A DNA stretch of 64,000 nucleotides from Roseburia sp. (GTDB lineage Bacteria; Bacillota; Clostridia; Lachnospirales; Lachnospiraceae): positions 310,001 through 374,000 of the forward strand of contig JAGBEG010000013.1 of assembly GCA_017937095.1 (NCBI GenBank), read 5' to 3'. A program made the translations under genes and the position numbers. This document shows positions 25,396-33,005 of this stretch, piece after piece. Each line of letters opens with the position of its first letter. The first letter of the stretch is position 1. The notes beneath the pieces are model-generated. The model saw only the letters and a program-made list of their open reading frames with translations. It was not told the DNA's origin and made no database searches.

Positions 25396-26340
25396 TCAAA
25401 TCAGGTTTGCCGCTCCGATAATGCCTGCGCTGTTTCCCAAAATCGCGCATTTCACTTCGGGAACAAACGCGCGCTCTTTTGCAAAGCATTTATCCTTAAT
25501 ATACAAGCTCAGGGGCTTCGTCAGCTTCTCCCCCTGATTGCATACCCCGCCGGACAGCAGTATCACATCCGGTCTGAAAATATTGACAAAGTTGGCAATC
25601 GCCTCTCCGAGATATGTGATGTAATTCTCCACGACCTCTTTTGCAGCGGTATCTCCATCCCATGCCGCATCAAACGGAATCTTGCCGTTCATATTGGTAA
25701 GGTCACCGCCGCAAAGTTCGTTCATCTTCGACGCGGGATGTTTCTCTGCCGCCCGCTTTGCATCACGGATCAGCGCCGTCGCGGAAACATACGCCTCCAC
25801 GCAGCCCTTCCTGCCACAGGTACATGCCTCCCCGCCGAAAATCAGGCTGGTATGTCCAAGCTCCGCGCCTCCGGCGTGCGCTCCCTCGAATACCTTTCCG
25901 TCAATAATGACGCCGCCGCCCACACCTGTGCCAAGCGTTAAAAGTATCGCATTGGCAATCTTCTTCGCAGCTCCCGCCTTCACCTCGCCGAGCGCCGCAC
26001 AATTCGCATCGTTGGAAATCCCGACCGGGCACGAAAAATAAGCTCCAAGCTCTGCCGCCAGCGGAACGTTCTCCCAGTCAAAATTATTGGAATAAAGCAC
26101 CACGCCCTTCGCCGCATCCACCGTTCCCGGACTACCGACGCCCACGCCTGCAAGCACATCCTCACCGATACCAAGCTGTGCAAGCAGCTTCTTCACAAGC
26201 TCCGCCATGTCCTTAATGACTTCCTGATACGGGCGCTTTGCCCGCGTCGGCACGGAATCCTCTATAAGAATCCTCTGATTCTCATCCACGATTCCCGCCT
26301 TAATATTCGTTCCTCCTAAATCAATTCCTGCTCTGTACAT
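25396..26340 (-). CDS. glcK: ROK family glucokinase
   Basis: A 314-residue sugar kinase with the N-terminal phosphate loop GIDLGGTNIKAGIV, the catalytic Asp in ISNDANCAALGE, the ROK zinc motif CTCGRKGCVEAY (with an upstream His in ELGHTSL), and GGGVIIDGKVF. It phosphorylates glucose in the cytoplasm. ATG 26340 is used because AGGTGG precedes it; the open frame begins nine bases earlier. No HTH is present, so it is an enzyme rather than a ROK repressor. Confidence 0.94.
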   Translation of the reverse strand: MYRAGIDLGGTNIKAGIVDENQRILIEDSVPTRAKRPYQEVIKDMAELVKKLLAQLGIGEDVLAGVGVGSPGTVDAAKGVVLYSNNFDWENVPLAAELGAYFSCPVGISNDANCAALGEVKAGAAKKIANAILLTLGTGVGGGVIIDGKVFEGAHAGGAELGHTSLIFGGEACTCGRKGCVEAYVSATALIRDAKRAAEKHPASKMNELCGGDLTNMNGKIPFDAAWDGDTAAKEVVENYITYLGEAIANFVNIFRPDVILLSGGVCNQGEKLTKPLSLYIKDKCFAKERAFVPEVKCAILGNSAGIIGAANLI

Positions 26341-26445
26341 GCTTTCCACCTCATCTTTTTAGTAGAAACGGTTCTCATGAATTATTTATATCAATTTCCG
26401 TGGGAAATGTAAAGAGGACCAGCGCTTTCTATTTCCAAAATGCGA

Positions 26446-27000
26446 TTACCGGGCTATCGCATTTTTCCACCACGCTTTATTCTGGAAACAGAGATCGAGC
26501 AGTTTAAACAGCCCATAGCCAATCACGCCTCCGACCGTGTTCATGATGAGGTCATCCACATCCGCCGACCGCCCGATAAAGTACTGCACCGTCTCGATGC
26601 ACAACGCAAAAAGCAGTACGCCGCACATCACGCGCCACCACTTTCGCAGGGCCGGAAACGCCGCCGCCCAAAACAGCCCCAGCGGAACAAACATTGCAAT
26701 ATTTAATAAAAGCTGCTGAATCATTTTGTGAAATCCCATCGCATAGGTTTCTTTTACCCATATAAACGGAACCAGATTCAAGAAATGATATTCCACCGGA
26801 AAGTGCTCTGGAAGCCCGCCCCAGAAAATCGTCAGAAACAGAATACTCCACACAACGCCAATCGACGCATAGACCGTCAGATGCCGGATCAGCGGCAGCT
26901 TGCGCCCTCCTTTTCTCCCTCGCAGATACACGGGCAGATAGCAGAGAAGGGATATGACTGCCACCACCGGAAATATAAAGATCAGATAACCCAGAAACAT
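26446..27000 (-). CDS. VanZ-like membrane protein
   Basis: 184 residues with four to five transmembrane segments and the VanZ family stretches NIAMFVPLGLFWAAAFPALR and ETVQYFIGRSADVDDLIMNT, followed by VGGVIGYGLF. VanZ proteins affect resistance to glycopeptides in some settings, but most chromosomal copies have no known role. The start is fixed at ATG 27000 by GAAGGAGGAGCACA. It stands alone, with no van cluster nearby. Confidence 0.9.
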   Translation of the reverse strand: MFLGYLIFIFPVVAVISLLCYLPVYLRGRKGGRKLPLIRHLTVYASIGVVWSILFLTIFWGGLPEHFPVEYHFLNLVPFIWVKETYAMGFHKMIQQLLLNIAMFVPLGLFWAAAFPALRKWWRVMCGVLLFALCIETVQYFIGRSADVDDLIMNTVGGVIGYGLFKLLDLCFQNKAWWKNAIAR

Positions 27001-27131
27001 TGTGCTCCTCCTTCGTTTTCTTTTTATGATAAAAAAGAAATGCAGAGGGTTCAAGAAGTTGCGGGTTAAGGTTTTCTTATGACTTTCTTAAATTTGTCTG
27101 GCAAACGGCATTTCCAAATCTCCGCTCCTCC

Positions 27132-27881
27132 TTACTGTAACCCATATGTATCTATAAGCACTTGTTTTATATCTGCCTCATGAACTCCTGTAATTTTTAA
27201 ATTCTTCAATTCCATATCTGTCACGTGTAGCTTTTCAATAAATTCTTTCATATCTGCCCTAACCACTTCCGATAATTTGCAGGATTCCAGCACAAACTCA
27301 GAAACAATTCTTAATATATCATTTTTATGCTTTTTAATGTCTCTGGAATCAACTTTCTCGCCCTCTTCTGCTCTCTTGCTCAAATCCAACCACGCTTTTG
27401 CTTTAAACGGAACCAGCCATGTCGGCTTCAACACAGAAACCCCTTCCATCACATCTCTTCCGGCAAGCAATGTTTCGTAATACGCATCGTCAAGAAGTAT
27501 TGCGGAAAGACTGTATACAGCATCATCTATATGCACAGGCGTAAGAATCGCATCATCCGCTAATATCCAACTTGATCTGGCAAATAGTTCGAGCATTGCA
27601 GGATAGCCCGGTTCCTGCGGCTTATCAAAACGATAGAATTGCGGACTTCCATTACTTCTCGCTCTGTTTATATACTTTCCATCCTCTATAAACTGCCAAA
27701 ACCTCTGACCAAACTCTTTTGTCTGAGCCTCTACAATCAATACAACATCCAAATCCTTTGTTGCCCGAAAATCCGTCTCGTTTTCCCTAAAGGATATATC
27801 ACAGGCTGCACCGCCAATCAAAACGTATTGGTCTGTATATTGTGCAAAATAGTCACGAAATATATCTAACCCTTTTACCAT
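27132..27881 (-). CDS. Nucleotidyltransferase, AbiEii-like toxin candidate
   Basis: 249 residues with a nucleotidyltransferase-like GG motif (VLIGGAACDI) and the paired acidic residues of the fold (ATKDLDVVLIV). The 3' part is helical and charged. It overlaps the preceding HTH gene by seven bases. This arrangement resembles AbiE-type type IV toxin-antitoxin pairs, in which the AbiEii nucleotidyltransferase inhibits growth and the AbiEi HTH protein neutralises it. The match is by fold motif and gene pairing; it could also be an antibiotic-type nucleotidyltransferase. Confidence 0.72.
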   Translation of the reverse strand: MVKGLDIFRDYFAQYTDQYVLIGGAACDISFRENETDFRATKDLDVVLIVEAQTKEFGQRFWQFIEDGKYINRARSNGSPQFYRFDKPQEPGYPAMLELFARSSWILADDAILTPVHIDDAVYSLSAILLDDAYYETLLAGRDVMEGVSVLKPTWLVPFKAKAWLDLSKRAEEGEKVDSRDIKKHKNDILRIVSEFVLESCKLSEVVRADMKEFIEKLHVTDMELKNLKITGVHEADIKQVLIDTYGLQ

Positions 27882-28822
27882 ACATATCCCTCCAGCATTT
27901 CCTCCAACGCTTTATCTATACGAGGATCTTCCCTTTCTGCTTCCAACAGCATCCATACGGTTAATGGATCTATTGATCCTGACTCCCTATAATTGATTGC
28001 ATATCCCACTTCCTGCAAAATGCATCCGGGAGTTTCCCCCATAGGAACTTGTTTTTTTATTTTAATGTCAGATTCCGCAAGCTGTGACTTGAGAATTGCA
28101 TATGTTTTATATCCGTTATCATCTAACATGGAATATTCGCATAATGCAGAAATCCCGCTCTTGGGCAGATCATGTATCCGTTTTTCTTCTAAATGAAACT
28201 CCTGTATCAAAGGATTTCTCATGTACGGTTTTATCAAATTCCACATTTCCCTTTTATCCATGCAGCTGCGCAGAAACCTCGTTCTTCCTTTTTTGTATAA
28301 TACTGGTATTTCGAGACTTTCTATCTCATCATAACAACGTGTAATGGACATTTTTGAAACATGCAGCTTTTCTGCTGCAAATGTAACTGTTGCATTTTGC
28401 CACTGATTATAAAGCGTCATCAGCAAAAGCTTTTGTGTGAGAAAAGATATCTTTGTACAAGGCTTCAATATTCTTGTCTCATTTTGCCTTAACAAAATCC
28501 CCAGAAACGGCATATATATCTGATGATTCTCCCATATAAAGGAAATTCCTTCTTCCAGCATCCTATCCCTCGGATAAGATTGCAGCTTCTTAAAATAAAG
28601 AACACAATATTGCTCTGTCAACTGCTCCAATTTTCGTTGCTGCTTTCTTAATGTAGCAAGCCCCAAATCCTCTATGGGTTCAGCCAGAATGCAACTTTGT
28701 CCATTTATAATCAAAACAAAAAGATTATAGTTTCCCCGCAAAACCAGCGGAAGATTATTTGCATTCTCGTAAGTCCTTATTTCTACTTGTTGGTGTAAGA
28801 TATCTTCTATAAACTGCTTCAA
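27875..28822 (-). CDS. Winged-HTH protein paired with the nucleotidyltransferase, AbiEi-like antitoxin candidate
   Basis: 315 residues; a likely helix-turn-helix lies near residues 140-190 (NATVTFAAEKLHVSKMSITR), followed by a mostly helical C-terminal region. It probably starts at TTG 28822 behind GAGGTGATAG. A promoter (TTGATT, 17 bases, TACAAT at 28849-28877) lies just ahead, and the nucleotidyltransferase gene overlaps its end. It likely represses the pair and offsets the partner's activity. The N-terminal ~130 residues match no family I know. Confidence 0.68.
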   Translation of the reverse strand: MKQFIEDILHQQVEIRTYENANNLPLVLRGNYNLFVLIINGQSCILAEPIEDLGLATLRKQQRKLEQLTEQYCVLYFKKLQSYPRDRMLEEGISFIWENHQIYMPFLGILLRQNETRILKPCTKISFLTQKLLLMTLYNQWQNATVTFAAEKLHVSKMSITRCYDEIESLEIPVLYKKGRTRFLRSCMDKREMWNLIKPYMRNPLIQEFHLEEKRIHDLPKSGISALCEYSMLDDNGYKTYAILKSQLAESDIKIKKQVPMGETPGCILQEVGYAINYRESGSIDPLTVWMLLEAEREDPRIDKALEEMLEGYVW

Positions 28823-28848
28823 ACTATCACCTCAAAAACATTTTTTAC

Positions 28849-28877
28849 ATTGTAACTCTTTTTAGGATACAAATCAA
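28849..28877 (-). promoter_or_regulatory. SigA-type promoter of the AbiE-like pair
   Basis: On the minus strand TTGATT (28872-28877) and TACAAT (28849-28854) are 17 bases apart, about 27 bases ahead of the first gene's start. Confidence 0.7.
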
Positions 28878-28936
28878 ATATTGTTTTTTGACAAATAGCT
28901 TTTATTACATTAAGAAGCCTACAGGTGTCTTCCTTC

Positions 28937-29377
28937 TCACGTATCAATCCGCACCATTTCCTTCATACTTTTATTCCGATAAACAAGATCTTCCCTGCTT
29001 GTAAATCCAATGCTTTCCCAGAACAAATTTCCAAGTTCATTTCGCTCAAACGCCACGAGCGCCACCTTGTTGATTCCCTCTTCCTCGAGCGCTTTTAGTG
29101 CGCAGTCCACCAGATTTCGCCCGATTCCGCGCTTGCGGTAATCCTCCGCCACTGTCGTATGATGGATAAAGCCACGCCTGCCGTCGTGCCCGGACAATAT
29201 GACGCCTACTATTTTTCCTTCATCAACGGTCACAAAGCATGAGGTCGGATTGCGCTTCAAATATTTCGCAATCCCCTCCCTGGAATCGTCCAGATTGTTC
29301 AGTCCCATTCCCGGTGTACCAAGCCACAGATTGTATACCTGCTCATAATCCTCTATTGTCATAATTCGTGTTTCCAT
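28937..29377 (-). CDS. GNAT family N-acetyltransferase
   Basis: 146 residues with the acetyl-CoA-binding signature GFIHHTTVAEDYRKRGIGRN (R/Q-x-x-G-x-G/A as RKRGIG) and the flanking strands VGVILSGHDGR and VALVAFERNE. The substrate is unknown. It begins 27 bases after the OLD nuclease gene and is probably cotranscribed with it, though a shared task is not evident. Confidence 0.9.
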   Translation of the reverse strand: METRIMTIEDYEQVYNLWLGTPGMGLNNLDDSREGIAKYLKRNPTSCFVTVDEGKIVGVILSGHDGRRGFIHHTTVAEDYRKRGIGRNLVDCALKALEEEGINKVALVAFERNELGNLFWESIGFTSREDLVYRNKSMKEMVRIDT

Positions 29378-29404
29378 TGTTTTACCTCAACCGAACAATT
29401 TTTC

Positions 29405-31264
29405 TCAGCCGTCCCCCTCCGAGTACTTGTTAAAATAAACAAACGAATCGATCGCATCCAGAATATTCGCAAAATCCTCTCTCGGCGCAAGCTCCAGATA
29501 TTTTTGTAGGATTTCCGTTTCCTGTGCCCGGTACCGTCCGTAAAAAATATCGTACAGGTTATGCCCGCGCATATAGATCTTAAATTCTTCAAAATGCTCT
29601 TTCAGATCGGCGACAGAACGGATTTCTTTTCCCAGAACCTCCGTAAGATGCTGCCCGCTCGTAAGCCGGTGCAGATACTGCTCCCATTTTGCAAACAGTA
29701 TTTCCCAAAACTTCTCCTCGCTCTCTACAATTCCAAGCTGCGCCATGATTTTCGGATTCAGAAAATAGTTCTCAAAAGAATAGTACTTTAAAACCAGCAC
29801 GTTCTGCCTGGAAACCCGCGGCAGCTTATCAATATCCTGCCGGTTCTGTTTGCTGTAATAACGGCAGAGCTGGCTCGCAAGCTCCTCTCTGTCTTTGCCG
29901 TCCCCGTCCCGGATCATCAAAAAACGATCCCGCAGATAGAGCTGATTCATATACTTCAAATTCGCATAGGTTTTGATATTGGTACAGCTATTGGTCGTAA
30001 TGATGGCAATACGGGACAAGCCTCCGTTCTCGTCGTGCACTTCGGGATAATACTTTTCCAGAAGGAGCGGGAGCCTTGTTTTATCCTGCTTTCCCTCCAC
30101 AATAAACACAAAGTCCACATTCAGAAAATCATTGGCACTATAGCCGAGATCATTCAGAATCTCGTCGATATCCGCGTTCTGGTGCGCAGCCGAATATCCC
30201 TCCTCATCCAAAACGATCTGGCAGATCTGACCTTTTGTAAAATTCGCGACCATGTTGGGTGAATGCGTCGTAAAAATCACCTGATTTTTCTTGGAAAGGC
30301 GGTAAAGAATCCTGCTTGCAGTCTTCTGCAGGGAGGGGTGAAGAAACAGTTCCGGATACTCCACCATAATGATGCTGGGAATCCTTTTTTCATCCTCGAT
30401 ATATGTTTCCAGAAGCGAAAGCATATAAATACTTTTCATGCCATTTCCAAGCTGATCCACGGGACTTAAATGACCAAGTTCTTCATGCCACGCGTTCACT
30501 TCCACGCCGAACATTTTATCCATGTCGCAGGAGAGGGTATAACGGATTTCCTCGGCGCCGCCGTTTTTCCGGTAATTTTCATTTACCTTCTGCGAAAATT
30601 CACTGAGATTCAGTTGATACATTTTGTACTCCAAAAGTCTCGCTGTCTCATATAGCTGCAAATCCTCCGGTTTCTTCTGATTGATCAGACCGATGCAGCT
30701 AAAACAGTGGTTGCAGATTCGCGCCGTGTCGAACATGCAGACGTTGGAACGCAGCGAAATAAGCTCCTCCGATTTCTGAAACAGCAGCAGGTCTTCCTGA
30801 AACGAAGCTAAATTCCGGTTCGTGTCAATAAAATGAAGCTTTGGCAAAACCTGTGGAATATAGCGGTTATTTTTGTGCAAGCCATCCTCGTAACGTATTT
30901 TCCCGTTATGATTTATCGTGCAGCAAAAGGTCAGCTTCCCGTCAGAAAAAGACGGCAGTTTTTCACAAAAGTCATGCTTCCATGCTTCATATCGCTTGAA
31001 GGGACTGACAACGCCATGTGTGTGAAACTGATGCAGATCCTCTTCCATGATTTCAAGGACCATTGCAATTTCAATATTCTGCCTTTTCTCATTAAAGTCG
31101 GTTTCCCGCACAGTATAATTGCCGGTGACAGCCCGGATTGCATCCAGAACGACGGTCTTTCCGGTATTGTTTTTCCCAACCAGAATCAGGGAGCTTTCAA
31201 TATCTTTTATCTCAAGCTCCCGGATAGATTTAAAATTCTTGATATGTAAGGATTTAATCTGCAT
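29405..31264 (-). CDS. OLD family ATP-dependent endonuclease (AAA + TOPRIM)
   Basis: 619 residues. The N-terminal ATPase begins MQIKSLHIKNFKSIRELEIK with Walker A LVGKNNTGKTVVLDA; QLGNGMKSIYMLSLLETYI is the ABC-type signature region, MVEYPELFLHP the Walker B and TTHSPNMV the switch. The C-terminal part has the TOPRIM motifs FVFIVEGKQDKTRL and MIRDGDGKDREEL. Such OLD proteins degrade DNA or RNA and include anti-phage nucleases. No gabija-type UvrD helicase or reverse transcriptase is adjacent, so it would be a class 1 stand-alone OLD. Confidence 0.92.
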   Translation of the reverse strand: MQIKSLHIKNFKSIRELEIKDIESSLILVGKNNTGKTVVLDAIRAVTGNYTVRETDFNEKRQNIEIAMVLEIMEEDLHQFHTHGVVSPFKRYEAWKHDFCEKLPSFSDGKLTFCCTINHNGKIRYEDGLHKNNRYIPQVLPKLHFIDTNRNLASFQEDLLLFQKSEELISLRSNVCMFDTARICNHCFSCIGLINQKKPEDLQLYETARLLEYKMYQLNLSEFSQKVNENYRKNGGAEEIRYTLSCDMDKMFGVEVNAWHEELGHLSPVDQLGNGMKSIYMLSLLETYIEDEKRIPSIIMVEYPELFLHPSLQKTASRILYRLSKKNQVIFTTHSPNMVANFTKGQICQIVLDEEGYSAAHQNADIDEILNDLGYSANDFLNVDFVFIVEGKQDKTRLPLLLEKYYPEVHDENGGLSRIAIITTNSCTNIKTYANLKYMNQLYLRDRFLMIRDGDGKDREELASQLCRYYSKQNRQDIDKLPRVSRQNVLVLKYYSFENYFLNPKIMAQLGIVESEEKFWEILFAKWEQYLHRLTSGQHLTEVLGKEIRSVADLKEHFEEFKIYMRGHNLYDIFYGRYRAQETEILQKYLELAPREDFANILDAIDSFVYFNKYSEGDG

Positions 31265-31331
31265 ACATCACATCCCCTTTGCTTTGCGGCTTGTTTTCCT
31301 CAAAGAAACATTGTATATCCGTCTGTTAAAA

Positions 31332-32060
31332 TCAGTTCAGCGAAACCGGCAAAAATGCAATCACTACCGCAACAATAATTGCCGGCAGCAAATTTGCCAC
31401 CCGGATTTTCTTTCCCCACACCAGATTTATTCCGACACAGAAAATCAGAATCGAACCGATCAAGGATAAGTTCGACAATGCCGCTTCCGTCATAAGCGGC
31501 TTAATAAATCTTGCAAGACAGGTTATAACTCCCTGAAAACATGCCACCGGAATAAATGAAAATACACAGCCCTTTCCCATGGAACAGGTCATCACGAGGA
31601 CAATGATAAAGTCGAGAACCGCCTTTGTTGCAAGTATCGAATAATCTCCAAAAATACCGTCCTGAATCGAGCCTACAATTGCCATTGCCCCAATGCAGAC
31701 GGTAAGCGAAGCAGTTACAAAGGCATCCACGAAGTTCTTTTCTTTGGAATTTCCGGTTTTCACCTTTAGCCACTCCCCGAATTTCTCCATCCAGTCCTCA
31801 AGGTTTAAAAGTTCTCCCAGAAATGCTCCGATTGCAATGGATATGACTATGAGCATGGAACTTCCGCTGACGATCGAACCGCCGTCTATACGAAGCATTC
31901 CTTCCAAAGCTCCGCCTATCCCGATAAACAGCACCGCTACGCCGCAGGCTTTGCTCAATGTATCCTGATATCGTTCGGAAAGGAATCCCCCGAACAATTT
32001 TCCAAACAGTCCTCCCGCTATAATTCCTATGACATTAATAATTGTTCCCAGTCCGATCAT
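31332..32060 (-). CDS. DUF554 family membrane protein
   Basis: 242 residues, about seven transmembrane helices, with the family opening GLGTIINVIGIIAGGLFGKL and internal GIGGALEGML and GAFLGELLNLEDWMEKFGEW. The family is widespread in Firmicutes and sometimes described as a putative transporter; its function is unknown. It stands alone. Confidence 0.92.
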   Translation of the reverse strand: MIGLGTIINVIGIIAGGLFGKLFGGFLSERYQDTLSKACGVAVLFIGIGGALEGMLRIDGGSIVSGSSMLIVISIAIGAFLGELLNLEDWMEKFGEWLKVKTGNSKEKNFVDAFVTASLTVCIGAMAIVGSIQDGIFGDYSILATKAVLDFIIVLVMTCSMGKGCVFSFIPVACFQGVITCLARFIKPLMTEAALSNLSLIGSILIFCVGINLVWGKKIRVANLLPAIIVAVVIAFLPVSLN

Positions 32061-32212
32061 TTCTTACCTCATTTTCAGTCTTTTGTTTTTCTTAATCATT
32101 CTAATCTTTTGTATAAATATTGGCAACAATTATTATTTCGGAACTTAATAACAGATTTCTTTACGGCTTCATACAACCACCGGTTGAATTTACGTTTCTT
32201 ATGCCTGTATCG

Positions 32213-32248
32213 AAAAAGGAGAATTTCCACCTTTCGCAGAACTTCTCC
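32213..32248 (-). terminator. Terminator of the DUF6442-XRE operon
   Basis: On the minus strand GGAGAAGTTC pairs with GGAAATTCTCC, followed by TTTTT. The surrounding 230-base gap between the XRE gene and the DUF554 start shows no other feature. Confidence 0.75.
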
Positions 32249-32294
32249 CTCTGAACGCTTATCTAATCTTCATGATGCTTCCATGACGAAACCC

Positions 32295-32504
32295 TTATTC
32301 AAAATAGAATATCTCTTCAAATTTCTTTTCGACTGCAATACAGATAATCAACGCGAGCTTTGCCGTCGGATTAAATTGTCCTGTCTCAATCGAGCTGATG
32401 GTATTTCTGGATACGCCGACCAGCTCCGCCAGCTCCGATTGTGACAGCCCTTTTTCTTTGCGAATCTCCTTTAAATGATTCTTTAAAATCAGTTTATCTT
32501 CCAC
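32295..32504 (-). CDS. XRE-type transcriptional regulator, small
   Basis: 69 residues, almost entirely a Cro/C1 helix-turn-helix (LKEIRKEKGLSQSELAELVG, then VSRNTISSIETGQFNPTA) with a short tail KKFEEIFYFE. Such proteins usually pair with a small membrane protein gene, as here, and repress their own operon. Palindromic sites overlapping the operon promoter at 32916-32944 fit this. It starts 13 bases after the DUF6442 stop. Confidence 0.94.
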   Translation of the reverse strand: MEDKLILKNHLKEIRKEKGLSQSELAELVGVSRNTISSIETGQFNPTAKLALIICIAVEKKFEEIFYFE

Positions 32505-32517
32505 TTATATTCCTCCC

Positions 32518-32859
32518 TTATAAAATATTCGAAAGGAATAACCCGATCATTCCCGCAGCAGCAAATAACATCAAGATACAGCCGATTATATTCATTTTAT
32601 TCTTTAAGTGATAGCCTGTATATCCCTCGTACACCGCACCATAAATACAGTATAGAGCTACCATTGCCGTACCGATGACCGCGCTGCCGAACTGTCTGAC
32701 ATTCTCCAGCAGGTATCCGTCCACGACAAAGCTTAGTGCCATAACAGCTACAAATACGCCCATCACTTCCGATGCATACTTATACGCCGTATTCTTGATG
32801 ACTAACTCTCTCTCATCTGTTTCCTTCTGTGCCTTTGCTAAAATTTCCTCTCTGTTCAT
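32518..32859 (-). CDS. DUF6442-like small membrane protein
   Basis: 113 residues with a charged N-terminus (EEILAKAQKETDERELVIKN) and three hydrophobic segments. It precedes the XRE gene in the same operon; this pairing is common in Lachnospiraceae and Clostridia. The role is unknown. The start ATG 32859 is supported by a GGAGGACGAAAGT site. Confidence 0.82.
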   Translation of the reverse strand: MNREEILAKAQKETDERELVIKNTAYKYASEVMGVFVAVMALSFVVDGYLLENVRQFGSAVIGTAMVALYCIYGAVYEGYTGYHLKNKMNIIGCILMLFAAAGMIGLFLSNIL

Positions 32860-32915
32860 ACTTTCGTCCTCCGTTTTTTGGGTTTATTTTGTTGCCAAGT
32901 TTTCTTTACATTTTC

Positions 32916-32944
32916 ATTATACATATGCCAAGTATACTTGTCAA
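32916..32944 (-). promoter_or_regulatory. Consensus promoter overlapped by a palindromic operator
   Basis: On the minus strand a perfect TTGACA (32939-32944) and perfect TATAAT (32916-32921) are 17 bases apart. The 12-bp palindrome CAAGTATACTTG (32929-32940) covers the -35 and the spacer. Related half sites (AAGAAAACTTGGC; ACAAGAAAACTTTGC) flank it on both sides. This is a strong promoter built to be shut off, most simply by the XRE protein of the operon. Confidence 0.85.
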
Positions 32945-33005
32945 CACTTTTTGCAAAGTTTTCTTGTCAAAAAACAAGGGGCCAGAAAATAAGAATCAAT
33001 TATCG

